DNA of 64,000 nucleotides from CALLPQ01 sp964421675 (lineage in GTDB: Bacteria > Pseudomonadota > Alphaproteobacteria > Caulobacterales > Parvularculaceae). Positions 52,141 to 60,429 of this stretch are shown in pieces. A model generated the notes under the pieces. It had not been told where the DNA came from and searched no databases. It saw nothing but the letters and a program-made list of their open reading frames with translations. Location of the stretch: NCBI GenBank assembly GCA_964421675.1, contig CAYQXV010000003.1, positions 1 through 64,000 on the forward strand. The letters are read 5' to 3'. Within the stretch, counting starts at the first letter, position 1. Each line of letters opens with the position of its first letter. The position numbers were made by a program, and so were the translations under genes.

Positions 52141-52360
52141 TGTGAAGACCGACATCGATACTGACACAAAGGTCGCCCATCCGCGCGCCGCGACGATAGT
52201 GCGTCTCAAAATGATCCTTTTTCGCAAGGTTTGTATCATAATAAGACAAATCCTTACCAATGATATGCGATGATGCGTTCAATATCTTTTCTCATTTTAA
52301 ACCAATATTGAGGGTTGTGTGGAACAGTAGCTCATACTCATTTGGGGAGTTGTGCACGTT

Positions 52361-53215
52361 ATGATCCGTACCATCATACTAACCATCTTGTTTGCCTTTG
52401 CTGTGCTGACGACGTTCAGCGCGATGCTTGTTAGGCCGTATACCGGAAAAGCCGATCCATTGAGCAAGCTCACACGCGAGGTTTCGCGCTCTATTGGTGA
52501 GGTTGATCAGGTTGGACCAGCGATTGGCCGGATGCTGGATGATGTAAATATTGAAATTCCAAAAATTGGCGTAAAAGAAAAACTGTTCAAAGGAACCGCG
52601 CTCATTGATGCCGAGCTTGTTGATGAAGACTTTACCGGCAAGTCTTTGATCAATGCCAATTTCAATGGGGCCTACCTGTCAGGTGCAACTTTTAAAAGCG
52701 CCGTCATTCAAAAAAGTGGTTTTGAGGCGGCACAGGCGCAGGGTGTTGATTTTACAAATGCGCGCCTTCAAGGCAGCAAAATGTCAGCGGGTGTGTTTAC
52801 CGGCAGTGATTTTACCAATGCCAATTTACGCGATGCCATTATTCGCGCGGCGCGCATGTCGCGCACGATTTTAACCGATGCAGATTTATCCTTCGCCCGC
52901 TTTTCCGGTAGTGATTTATCGGCGGCGACGCTGGAAAATTGTTATTGTGTCAGCACCGTTTTTACAAATGCGATACTTGATGATGCAGACCTTGCCGGCG
53001 GTGATTTTAGCGGAGCCCGATTTACCGGCGTCAGAGCGCACCAATCGCAATTTGGGAATGCGAATGTTCATCTTGCCGACTTTGCCGGCGCGGACTTGTC
53101 AGGTGCCGATCTATCGGGGGTTACGAATTTAACCCAAGGTCAACTCGCTCTTGCCTGCGGTAGTGAGAGCACAAAGCTTCCCGCAGCGATGGAAATTCAA
53201 TCCTGCGCGCTTTAA
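52361..53215 (+). CDS. Pentapeptide-repeat protein with N-terminal membrane anchor
   Basis: A short hydrophobic N-terminus (IILTILFAFAVLTTFSAML) is followed by a linker. From about residue 80 to 270 there are pentapeptide units of the A(D/N)LXX type (LINANFNGAYLSGATFKSAV, DFTNARLQGSKMSAG, DFAGADLSGADLSGVTNL), which stack into a right-handed beta-helix. Such repeats are of varied function. The anchor suggests the helix lies in the periplasm or at the membrane. The ATG at 52361 follows GGGGAG (52344-52349) by 11 bases. A GTG at 52352 is a poorer choice. Confidence 0.86.
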   Translation: MIRTIILTILFAFAVLTTFSAMLVRPYTGKADPLSKLTREVSRSIGEVDQVGPAIGRMLDDVNIEIPKIGVKEKLFKGTALIDAELVDEDFTGKSLINANFNGAYLSGATFKSAVIQKSGFEAAQAQGVDFTNARLQGSKMSAGVFTGSDFTNANLRDAIIRAARMSRTILTDADLSFARFSGSDLSAATLENCYCVSTVFTNAILDDADLAGGDFSGARFTGVRAHQSQFGNANVHLADFAGADLSGADLSGVTNLTQGQLALACGSESTKLPAAMEIQSCAL

Positions 53216-53247
53216 CGCATTTTATTGTTGAATAGAAATAAGTGCGT
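53214..53247. terminator. Weak hairpin at the converging ends of two genes
   Basis: AACGCA (53214-53219) pairs with TGCGTT (53242-53247), with partial pairing further in. It begins at the stop codon of the pentapeptide gene and lies between two converging genes. The T-runs flanking it are short, so this is a tentative bidirectional terminator. Confidence 0.35.
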
Positions 53248-53278
53248 TTCAGAGAAATGCTGAGTAATTTACGATCAA

Positions 53279-54298
53279 TCAGCTATTGCGGCTAAGAGAG
53301 CTTTCTACCAGATCTCTCAATAACTGCGTGTGCACATTGTCGTCGATCGGTTTGAGGCAATCAATTGCGCGTTCTGCATATTCACCGGCACGCGTGAAGG
53401 TTTCGTCAAGGGCGCCATGGCGATCAACCAAGCCGCACGCTTCCTCAAAATCATCAGCCTGCTGTACACCATTTTTAATCGTGCGATTCCAAAAATTGCG
53501 TTCTGCGGGCGTTGCTTTGGCAACGGCGTTGATCACGGGCAAGGTCATTTTTCCCTCGCGGAAATCATCCCCAACGGTTTTGCCAAGGGCTCGTTCGAAC
53601 CCAGCATAATCAAGCGCGTCGTCAATGAGCTGGTAGGCAATGCCAAAATGCCGACCAAAATTGCGCAACGCGCTCGCCTCGTCTGGATTGCCTGATGCGA
53701 TTACGGCCCCGACATGGGTTGCCGCCGCAAACAGCGCGGCTGTCTTTGCGTCGATCACATCGAAATACATGGCTTCGGTGGTTTCGAGATTGTTCTGGGT
53801 CGCAAGTTGCAGCACTTCACCCTCAGCAATGATGCTTGAGGCGCGCGAGAGGATGCGCAATACATCGAGGTCCTGCGCGGCAACCATCAATTCGAAGGCG
53901 CGCGAAAAGATATAGTCCCCAACCAGGACGCTTTCTTTATTGCCCCAAATAATATTGGCGGTTTTTTCGCCGCGCCGCAGGGCGGAATCATCGACCACAT
54001 CGTCATGCAATAATGTGGCACCGTGGATAAGCTCAACAGCGGCCGCCAAAACAATATGGTGCTCGCCTTCATATCCCAAGGAGCGCGCTGCTGATAAGGT
54101 CAACATTGGGCGCAACCGCTTACCACCAGCATTTATCAAATGACCGGCTAAATCCGGGATCATGCTGACAGGGGAGGCTAGGCGTGAGAGGATTTCACGA
54201 TCAACCTGTGACAGGTCGTCGGTATTCAGGTCTCGCAGGCGCATAACGGTGCGCCCAAAATCTTCAGCGGTAGTGGTTTGTTGCAGGGCAAGAGCCAC
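53279..54298 (-). CDS. ispB: Long-chain polyprenyl diphosphate synthase
   Basis: This trans-prenyltransferase makes the long side chain of ubiquinone. The 339-residue product has GGKRLRPMLTL, the first Asp-rich site HDDVVDDSALRRG and the second IDDALDYAG, with EGEVLQL between. The frame is open to 54424. I place the start at GTG 54298 (VALALQQTTT), ten bases after AAAGG, because the upstream residues are outside the family. A GTG two codons earlier is the alternative. The chain length (8-10 units) is not determined by sequence alone. It is divergent from the S49 peptidase. Confidence 0.92.
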   Translation of the reverse strand: MALALQQTTTAEDFGRTVMRLRDLNTDDLSQVDREILSRLASPVSMIPDLAGHLINAGGKRLRPMLTLSAARSLGYEGEHHIVLAAAVELIHGATLLHDDVVDDSALRRGEKTANIIWGNKESVLVGDYIFSRAFELMVAAQDLDVLRILSRASSIIAEGEVLQLATQNNLETTEAMYFDVIDAKTAALFAAATHVGAVIASGNPDEASALRNFGRHFGIAYQLIDDALDYAGFERALGKTVGDDFREGKMTLPVINAVAKATPAERNFWNRTIKNGVQQADDFEEACGLVDRHGALDETFTRAGEYAERAIDCLKPIDDNVHTQLLRDLVESSLSRNS

Positions 54299-54643
54299 AA
54301 TCACTTTACCTTTCACACATGCCGAATAGAGACCGACATTCAATTTCCACTGTCCCGGCACCAGAATTTGGCAAATGCGGGGCAGTAATAAAATGCAACA
54401 TAACGCCAAGGGCGGGTCGGTCAACTAGGCAGACGCCAATGTGACTGGCCATCTCGCCAAGAGCGCTAAACTGCTGCCACACAAAGATAATCATTCCTTG
54501 ATCGTTCGAACAGCCATTGCATTGCGGCATATAGTACATTTTCACATTTTACCGGCCCAAGGCACATACACAGGGCGCGTACATGACGATGTGATCCATT
54601 CAGCCTCTTGCGATTGCGTGAAAATGTTCATAAGTCCGCCTCT
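54299..54643. other. Intergenic region between ispB and the S49 peptidase
   Basis: These 345 bases lie between divergent genes. I looked for a tRNA because of GTTCGAA near 54506, but no cloverleaf can be drawn. No operon or operator is clear. Confidence 0.5.
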
Positions 54644-55564
54644 ATGACAAAAAGCAACAATCCGCTCGCGCGCCTATGGCGTAAATTACCCCTCGTAGGG
54701 GAAAAGCACCCGACGGTCAGAGTGATCGTCCTGTCTGGTGCCATAGGCATATCCTCGCCTGGCTCTGGCAGAGCGCTCAATTATGAGCGCATGGAAAAAT
54801 CCATTAAGGCCGCGTTCAAGCCCGGCAAGTTCGATGCGGTTGCGCTGCAGATCAATTCGCCGGGGGGTTCGCCGGTCCAATCCCGATTGATTTTTAACGC
54901 GATACGCCAGCTTGCTGATGAAAACGATGTGCCCGTGCTCTCTTTTATCGAAGATGTCGGCGCATCGGGCGGGTATATGCTGGCCATTGCCGGGGACGAG
55001 ATTTTTGCGGATGAGGCCTCAATCGTTGGGTCAATCGGGGTGATTAGCGGCGGCTTTGGTTTCCCCGAAGCGTTACAAAAACTTGGCATTGAAAGACGGG
55101 TTTATACAGCGGGAACAAATAAAGGGACGAACGACCCCTTCCAGCCCGTGCGAGAGGAAGATGTCGCGCACCTTAAAACCATCCTCGATGACATGCATGA
55201 GTGTTTTAAGGGGATGGTCGTCGACCGGCGCGGCAAGCGCGTTGAAACCGATCATGACGATACGTTTACCGGGCGATATTGGACGGCGAACGGCGCGCGT
55301 GAACGCGGATTGATTGATGGAACCGGCAATCTCTCGGAAATTTTGAAGGCGCGCTATGGCAAGGATGTCAATCTCGTAAAATGTAGCCCGCAAAGTTCAT
55401 CACTGCTGTCTCGTCTTACTGGGTCGAGGGCCGGATCGCGGGCAGGTCAGGCGCAAAACGCGCCGAGCCATTCGGGGGCCCTTTCTGGGGGGAGCCTGAT
55501 TGATCCGGCTGCTTTGCTCGATAGCATGGAAGAGCGAGCCCTATGGTCGCGCTTTGGGCGATAA
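54644..55564 (+). CDS. S49-family signal-peptide-peptidase-like protease
   Basis: The 306-residue protein is a serine protease of the SppA/SohB group. It shows VALQINSPGGSPVQS, with the substrate-binding strand, then FIEDVGASGGYMLAIAGDEIFA, whose Ser is the nucleophile, and SIVGSIGVISGGFGF. The general-base Lys is expected in the C-terminal half. Unlike SppA it has only one protease domain and no clear transmembrane helix, so it may be cytoplasmic or peripheral. The ATG at 54644 (MTKSNNPLAR) is preferred to one 12 codons upstream. A small protein follows after 112 bases. Confidence 0.87.
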   Translation: MTKSNNPLARLWRKLPLVGEKHPTVRVIVLSGAIGISSPGSGRALNYERMEKSIKAAFKPGKFDAVALQINSPGGSPVQSRLIFNAIRQLADENDVPVLSFIEDVGASGGYMLAIAGDEIFADEASIVGSIGVISGGFGFPEALQKLGIERRVYTAGTNKGTNDPFQPVREEDVAHLKTILDDMHECFKGMVVDRRGKRVETDHDDTFTGRYWTANGARERGLIDGTGNLSEILKARYGKDVNLVKCSPQSSSLLSRLTGSRAGSRAGQAQNAPSHSGALSGGSLIDPAALLDSMEERALWSRFGR

Positions 55565-55676
55565 TCCACTAGCAAGCCCCTTCTGAGGGCTCCTCAGCTG
55601 CGACCATTTCCTGACTTTGTCAGCGGGGCGATTTTCGGCTAGCTTTATGGCGATCAGTTGAGCAAAGGATAGGTTT

Positions 55677-55892
55677 GTGAGCACAATCGGGTCTTTAATG
55701 TTGGGGATTGCTGTGACGGTGGGGGGTGTCGTTTTGGCGCGAAACGTTGCCAAACGGGGCACGATTACCCGCGCATGGGCCAGTTTTCGGGAGCGCGATG
55801 ACCATGAGAGCGCTGGCCAAACGATTGACGCTCAAAAAGATCCGCAAACCGGAACCTATAAGCTGGCCCCTGCACGACGAGGCCGACGGTAA
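55677..55892 (+). CDS. Small single-helix membrane protein
   Basis: A GTG start at 55677, preceded by AAAGGATAGG, begins a 71-residue protein. It has an N-terminal helix (IGSLMLGIAVTVGGVVLA) and then a basic/acidic, presumably cytoplasmic, tail ending in RRGRR. No family is recognised. The ribosome-binding site and helix-plus-charged-tail layout support a real gene. It follows the S49 peptidase on the same strand, 112 bases on, and may be linked with it. Confidence 0.6.
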   Translation: MSTIGSLMLGIAVTVGGVVLARNVAKRGTITRAWASFRERDDHESAGQTIDAQKDPQTGTYKLAPARRGRR

Positions 55893-56151
55893 GCGCTGCT
55901 CGGCAAGGCCAAGGCCAAGCTGAGGCAAAAAACATTACGCTCACCATTCATACCGATAAATGCTAAAGAACTGGACAGGACTATGATGAGGTTGGGGCTG
56001 TGATGGGTTTGGGTAGACGATCAAAAAAAGCTCCTACGGTCTCATTTTGCACAACCGTTCGAATTGACCCTTGCGCGAATTTAGATATCAGTCAGCATAC
56101 CACTTTAGAGACTCACCGGTTCGGGAAATTGTACAAAAGGATCGCGGTATA

Positions 56152-56739
56152 ATGGAGCGCCAGCTATCCACAGACAGCGCAAGCCAATCAGAAATATTAT
56201 CCGTTCTCGGGCCAGAAGGACCGAGCGTTGCCTATATTGATTTGGAAGCGTCTGGATTGGGAGATAAATCCTGGCCCATTGAAATTGGCTGGGCCAAGCG
56301 AGGTGCGGTGCCTGAATCCATCATTATTCGTCCGCATGCAGATTGGCCCCATGGTGCGTGGGATCCGAGCGCAGAAGCTCTGCATGGTCTAAGCATGGAG
56401 GTTCTCAATGAGCATGGCCTTGATGTTGTGGGCGCGTGCAAAAAACTTAATGATGCGTTGGCCGGTGAGACGGTATATTCCGATGCGCCCGATTGGGACG
56501 GCTATTGGTTGTACCGATTGCATCAAGCGGCGCGGATGCGTCAGACATTTAACCTTGTTCACTTTGCTGAATTAATGCCGCCGATCGGATTGACCGATAA
56601 GCTAATGTTGGTTGCGCGAACCAATTCCCTTGCCCCCCACACCCACCGCGCCGCAGACGATGTACGGCACATGCAAGTTCTTCATGCATTGGCTATCCGT
56701 CATGGCAGCGGAAAAGCCGATAGTGATTTGCGTGGATAA
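56152..56739 (+). CDS. DEDD-type 3'-5' exonuclease-like protein
   Basis: The 195-residue product has the exonuclease fold of the DnaQ family. YIDLEASGLGDKSWPIEIGWA carries the D-x-E motif, SDAPDWDGYWL the second Asp, and HTHRAADDVRHM the His and final Asp, so it has the DEDDh arrangement. Such enzymes trim RNA or DNA 3' ends, and the substrate is unknown. The frame is open from 56071, but the ATG at 56152 (MERQLSTDSA), about ten bases after AAAAGGA, is more likely. Its last 38 bases overlap the start I propose for the next gene. Confidence 0.78.
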   Translation: MERQLSTDSASQSEILSVLGPEGPSVAYIDLEASGLGDKSWPIEIGWAKRGAVPESIIIRPHADWPHGAWDPSAEALHGLSMEVLNEHGLDVVGACKKLNDALAGETVYSDAPDWDGYWLYRLHQAARMRQTFNLVHFAELMPPIGLTDKLMLVARTNSLAPHTHRAADDVRHMQVLHALAIRHGSGKADSDLRG

Positions 56740-57751
56740 TCGCCAGGACGTCGAGAACAGCACCGATTTAGCGATGGCCGCAAAAATGTCAGGGGAGCGG
56801 CTATCGATTCCTCTTGGCGCGGGTGCATTGGCTGGCTGGCGGTTTTTACCCATGGATCGCGCGCCCGGCGATCTTAATTTGCGCTTCATCTTTATCCATG
56901 CAACGGGGTTTTGTGCCTCGACCTATCGCCAAATGTTATCCAAAATTACCGTGCCGTGCGAAATTATCGCGCTCGATATGCGCGGGCATGGGCGTACCAA
57001 TCTTCCTACAGACTATCGAGCGCTAAAGGATTGGAGCATCTATCGCGACGATGTGTTGCAAGCATTGGCGCATTTGTCGCGCGAAGATGAGCGTGCCGGA
57101 CGCTCGCCGCGAAAGCTTCACCTTGCCGGGCATTCCATGGGGGCATGCACAGCGGCGATGTGCGCGGCGCAGATAGGGCAAAATCAGGGAGACCTTGGCG
57201 ATATCGTTGGCCTCACCATGATTGAGCCCGTTGCTTTGCCGTCCTTTGTTTCTTTTTTGGCGGGCACACCGGCTTGGCCAATTTTCCGCGAACGGTTTTT
57301 TATGGTTCTAAATGCGCGCAAACGGCGTCGCTCATGGCCGGATCTGGAAAGCGTTCAGGACTCTTATAAGCGCAAGGCGATTTTTGCCTCTTGGGCGGAG
57401 GGCGTTTTAGACGATTATCTGACCGATGGCTTGAAGACGGTTGATGAAGGTGTGGGCTTGAGCTGTGAGCCCGAGTGGGAAGGGGCAACATTTGGGGCCC
57501 AGGCGAACCCATTTTGGCGCTCATTGCGCCGCGTCACCGATAAAAATATCCCCGTCACGCTCCTTGCTGGTCATGGCCCAAGCTCCACAGTTCCCGGGCG
57601 CGCGCGCAAATCCATGGCAAAAATGGGCATCAGGATTTTGGAAAATGAACCCTATGGCCATTTGCTGGCCATGGAGGCTCCGGGCCAGGCCGCGCAATTT
57701 ATTGACGAGGTTTTAATTGACCGGGCGTTAACACCGAATTTGCAGGGCTAA
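56702..57751 (+). CDS. Alpha/beta hydrolase
   Basis: The product has 349 residues. It shows an alpha/beta-hydrolase fold: RFIFIHATGFCASTYRQML with the oxyanion region, ALDMRGHGRTNLP, and the nucleophile elbow LAGHSMGACTAAM (Ser near 165). A C-terminal VTLLAGHGPSSTV and NEPYGHLLAMEAP hold the likely acid and the His. The substrate is unknown. The start is uncertain. ATG 56702 overlaps the exonuclease gene by 38 bases, and ATG 56774 avoids the overlap but removes only part of a variable N-terminus. The overlap suggests the two are co-expressed. Confidence 0.82.
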   Translation: MAAEKPIVICVDNRQDVENSTDLAMAAKMSGERLSIPLGAGALAGWRFLPMDRAPGDLNLRFIFIHATGFCASTYRQMLSKITVPCEIIALDMRGHGRTNLPTDYRALKDWSIYRDDVLQALAHLSREDERAGRSPRKLHLAGHSMGACTAAMCAAQIGQNQGDLGDIVGLTMIEPVALPSFVSFLAGTPAWPIFRERFFMVLNARKRRRSWPDLESVQDSYKRKAIFASWAEGVLDDYLTDGLKTVDEGVGLSCEPEWEGATFGAQANPFWRSLRRVTDKNIPVTLLAGHGPSSTVPGRARKSMAKMGIRILENEPYGHLLAMEAPGQAAQFIDEVLIDRALTPNLQG

Positions 57752-58054
57752 TGGCGGGTAAGGATTGCTGCGCGATCGGTGATTAGGGCGGTTTTTGTTG
57801 TGCTGGCCCCAGAAGTCACCAAGAAGTCACCAAATAGGGCTTTCAGGGGCTGGACCTTTTTGCTAAGCAGCCTTTTCATTATCGTTCTTGAGATTTTGTA
57901 AATTGAGCAGGTTGGGTTTGTTGGGTTGGCTTGTTAACCAATGATCTATCTGTGTCGTGTACATCTATCTCCAACGAATCTATACAATTCTATCGGGCGT
58001 GTTCTTGCACTTGCGTAAGATGTTTTGCCCGACCGTTCTAGAAAGGCCGCTCCC
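57752..58054. other. Intergenic region with an 11-bp tandem repeat
   Basis: These 303 bases lie before sapC. AGAAGTCACCA is repeated exactly at 57811-57821 and 57822-57832. TTAACCA near 57934 resembles half a CtrA site, but a single half-site is not evidence. I see nothing else. Confidence 0.55.
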
Positions 58055-58849
58055 ATGAGCCAGACCCCCGGTGCGCCGCAGATTTCCGGCAAACTTTTCC
58101 TCTTTGATCGTCCAGAACTCCTGAACAAGGAGCAACATGGCAACCTTGGCGTGAGCCCGCCAGCCAGACCATGTAGTTTCTGCGCGAATGTTGCGGCTAT
58201 TCCGCTGACAGCCAGCGAAATTCCAGCGGCCGTTAAGGATTATCCCGTTGTGTTTCTCTCCGAAGAAGAGCCAATGCCGCTCGCGGTTGTTGGCCTTATC
58301 GATCAAACAAATCTGTTTGTGGATGAGAATGGCCAGTGGGCTAGTGATACTTATATTCCCGGCTATGTCCGTCGTTATCCTTTTGCGATTGCCAATGAAA
58401 CTGGCGGTGATCGCCTCGCGATTGTTATCGATACAGCCTATGACGGCATTGTTTCTGGCGGTGAGACACCATTGTTTGAAGATAGCAATCCCTCTCCTGC
58501 AACCCAGCAGGCAATTGAGTTTTGTAAAGCCTATGAAACCGATCGCCGGATGACTGAACAGTTTATGGAACTGATCAAAAGTACCGGTCTGGTGCGCGGG
58601 CAAGCCGCTCAATATACGCCAAAAGGGGAGACCTCTCCGAAGCCATTTGCACAATATTTTGGTATTGATGAAAAAGGCCTGGGCGAACTTTCCGACGAGA
58701 AATTCCTTGAACTGCGTAAGAACAATGTTCTGCCCTTCCTTTATGCACAGCTCATGTCGCTGGGTAATTGGCGCAGTCTTTTGATGCGCCGCGCACGCCG
58801 GTTCAATCTCACAGAAGATCAAGTGTTCCAGCAAATTAATCTAAATTAG
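58055..58849 (+). CDS. SapC-family protein
   Basis: The 264-residue protein has the SapC-like form. It shows AAIPLTASEIPAAVKDYPVVFL, DENGQWASDTYIPGYVRRYP, LFEDSNPSPATQQAIEF, and a C-terminal LAQ/LMSLGNWRSLLMRRA segment. SapC of S-layer or peptide transport systems gives the family its name, but most members in Alphaproteobacteria have no proven role. The ATG at 58055 (MSQTPGAPQ) follows the promoter-like AT-rich region. A clear terminator lies 23 bases after the stop, so it is probably monocistronic. A minus-strand frame of similar length on the other strand is a shadow. Confidence 0.86.
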   Translation: MSQTPGAPQISGKLFLFDRPELLNKEQHGNLGVSPPARPCSFCANVAAIPLTASEIPAAVKDYPVVFLSEEEPMPLAVVGLIDQTNLFVDENGQWASDTYIPGYVRRYPFAIANETGGDRLAIVIDTAYDGIVSGGETPLFEDSNPSPATQQAIEFCKAYETDRRMTEQFMELIKSTGLVRGQAAQYTPKGETSPKPFAQYFGIDEKGLGELSDEKFLELRKNNVLPFLYAQLMSLGNWRSLLMRRARRFNLTEDQVFQQINLN

Positions 58850-58871
58850 AGCGCCTAAAGCTCTTAATTTT

Positions 58872-58905
58872 AAAGCCGTCATGGGAAACCATGGCGGCTT
58901 TTTTG
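58872..58905 (+). terminator. Rho-independent terminator of sapC
   Basis: AAAGCCGTCATGG (58872-58884) pairs fully, with one U-G, with CCATGGCGGCTTT (58889-58901) around a GAAA loop, and TTTT follows. It is a strong terminator on the plus strand, and a partial A-rich stretch on the left may let it act on the other strand too. Confidence 0.93.
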
Positions 58906-58983
58906 TTCTTAGGGATGGGTGCGGCATCGACGGGAAAACGAACTTTCCCCAAAAGTCGACACAGGGCGCGAAGCTGGTGCCCC

Positions 58984-59994
58984 TTAAGGCATCATCAGTC
59001 CATCCTTAAAGGCCTGCTCCAACGGGCTCTCCGCCAATACGCTGGTCATCAATTTACGAACCAGGTCAGTGTCTAAATTATTTTTGTGAGGTTTTGCGAA
59101 CAGTGTATTTTTTAGGTTTGCTATGCCGTCTTCTACTTTTGGCGTAATGTCTAAGTCTAAAAACTCATAAACCTGGTGGGCGGCAGAAACGGGATCAGCG
59201 TCAATGTCTTCGTACGTGACCCTTAAATAGCGCGTGTTCTCAGTGTCGAGGTTCATCAGTCGCTCATTTACGTAGCGCCAACGCCAAAGCTCGACTTCGA
59301 CGATATTTTCTAAATTTCCTTCGCGTAAACGAGCGCAGTCATTGCGTCCATAATATTCAAGCAGCAATGGCACATCGGCAAAATGCTCCGTAAATGAAGC
59401 GGCGAGTGTTTCTTGGTTGGCAATGAAGCGGTTATACCATGAGTTCAAATATTTCCACGGTTGGCGAATATTGTGAACGATTCGCAATCCCGGATCAATT
59501 TTCGCGATTTGCTCAGCCCATATCGGGCGCGCATTTAGCTTCAAGATTGGCAAAATTGGATTATCGTTTATCGCGGCTTGCGGAAGTTTCCATTCGAGAG
59601 CGTTTCTCATTAACCCGGCAGAATTGGCTAGTTTGCGCACTTTTCTACGCGCCATCACGGGCAACAGGCTTTTGCCAATAGGTGTTAAGAATTGTTTTTC
59701 TGGTCGATTGAATCGGTCGCGATCACTGCGAATATATCCAGCTGCGATAAGTTCTTTGTGCAACTCTACGACGTCAGGTTTTTGTAATTGGTCGTCAAAG
59801 AGTTGATATCCAAAACCACTAAGCCAGCCGCCATCCACCTCGTCTGGTTCATTGCGACATGCAGTAATTTCGCTCAAATCAAGTATATCCAACAATCGGT
59901 TTGATCCTGATCGTCCGTTGCCAGATATCATGCATAGTTTCGCAGGGGGGGATGCTTTTGCAGGCAACTGAAGACTCCTTATGGCACCCATCAT
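58984..59994 (-). CDS. Sulfotransferase-family protein
   Basis: The protein carries the PAPS-binding signatures of sulfotransferases: SGNGRSGSNRLLDIL (5'-phosphosulfate loop, about 25 residues in) and IVHNIRQPWKYLNSWYNRF (3'-phosphate motif). It would transfer sulfate from PAPS to a carbohydrate, lipid or protein, with acceptor unknown. The start is uncertain. I prefer the paired ATGs at 59994/59991, giving about 336 residues, but the frame is open to 60066. No Shine-Dalgarno sequence decides. It is divergent from the SOS-type locus upstream of dnaE and has no sulfur-activation genes nearby. Confidence 0.8.
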   Translation of the reverse strand: MMGAIRSLQLPAKASPPAKLCMISGNGRSGSNRLLDILDLSEITACRNEPDEVDGGWLSGFGYQLFDDQLQKPDVVELHKELIAAGYIRSDRDRFNRPEKQFLTPIGKSLLPVMARRKVRKLANSAGLMRNALEWKLPQAAINDNPILPILKLNARPIWAEQIAKIDPGLRIVHNIRQPWKYLNSWYNRFIANQETLAASFTEHFADVPLLLEYYGRNDCARLREGNLENIVEVELWRWRYVNERLMNLDTENTRYLRVTYEDIDADPVSAAHQVYEFLDLDITPKVEDGIANLKNTLFAKPHKNNLDTDLVRKLMTSVLAESPLEQAFKDGLMMP

Positions 59995-60128
59995 AGGTGG
60001 CCGTGATGCGATACAGCTTATGAAGGAATATTTGTCAAACATTTCTGGGGTGCAGACGACCAGCATGGCTCATCAGGGCGTTGGACATTGCAAAACTAAA
60101 GGGCGGGCCACAGCGGATTATACATTTT

Positions 60129-60174
60129 GTTCTTGAAATGAGAACAAAAAGAGAATATAGAACATATACCGAAC
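60129..60174 (+). promoter_or_regulatory. SOS-type promoter with LexA box
   Basis: A sigma70-like promoter is visible: TTGAAA (60133-60138), 17 bases, then TATAGA (60156-60161). Overlapping the -10 and the expected start point is GAAC-N7-GAAC at 60160-60174, the reverse complement of the alphaproteobacterial LexA consensus GTTC-N7-GTTC. A dyad GTTCT-N7-AGAAC (60129-60145) overlaps the -35 and may be a second, imperfect site. The layout is what LexA repression needs. It stands 48 bases before the small ORF at 60222. Confidence 0.75.
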
Positions 60175-60221
60175 AAAATGCCGGGCTTTAAAACCGATCA
60201 CCGCCCGCGCTGGAGGAAGAT

Positions 60222-60320
60222 ATGCTGGAAAAAGAATTGTTGCATGATGTGGCCGGACTCGGCCTACTTGTTTCGTTGATTAGTCTGTCGGTCTTATGGG
60301 GGGCTGCAATCGGAGGATAA
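60222..60320 (+). CDS. SidA-like SOS-induced division inhibitor candidate (32 residues)
   Basis: An ATG at 60222, four bases after GGAGGA, opens a 32-residue frame ending in TAA at 60318-60320. The peptide has a charged N-terminus (MLEKELLHD) and one hydrophobic helix (about 11-30, including LGLLVSLISLSVLWGAA), then GG. The size, single helix, strong ribosome-binding site and LexA-type promoter match the Caulobacter SidA architecture. SidA is a 29-residue SOS-induced inner-membrane peptide that blocks division through FtsW/FtsN. Homology of sequence has not been shown, and a TisB-like toxin is the alternative. It is too short for most gene callers. Confidence 0.72.
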   Translation: MLEKELLHDVAGLGLLVSLISLSVLWGAAIGG

Positions 60321-60406
60321 GGATTGCAGCTGAACGGGGGAGGCCGGTTGGCGTGTTTTCCGGGATTGTCAGGCGTTTGCCCAAGCGCAGTGCAATCCTG
60401 TTTTTT
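60320..60406 (+). terminator. Long-range stem with T6 between the small gene and dnaE1
   Basis: AGGATTGCA (60320-60328) pairs perfectly with TGCAATCCT (60391-60399), followed by G and six T. The 62-base loop can form its own hairpin GCGTTT-GCCC-AAGCGC (60373-60388). It is the likely end of the small gene's transcript, or a small structured RNA. It separates the SOS promoter from the dnaE1 start at 60430. Confidence 0.55.
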
Positions 60407-60429
60407 CGCACTTTCTGGGAGATCATCGC

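Noticed and set aside
54499..54520. Possible tRNA near GTTCGAA
   Set aside because: No acceptor, D or anticodon arm can be drawn around the GTTCGAA, and I found no tRNA anywhere in the window.
57930..57940. CtrA binding site before sapC
   Set aside because: Only one half-site (TTAACCA) is present, without the second TTAA at the right spacing.
57980..58834. 284-residue open frame on the minus strand across sapC
   Set aside because: It is entirely antisense to sapC, which has a family match, a good start and a terminator. The translated residues look like shadow coding (rich in Cys, His, Trp and Ile) and no start signal is seen.
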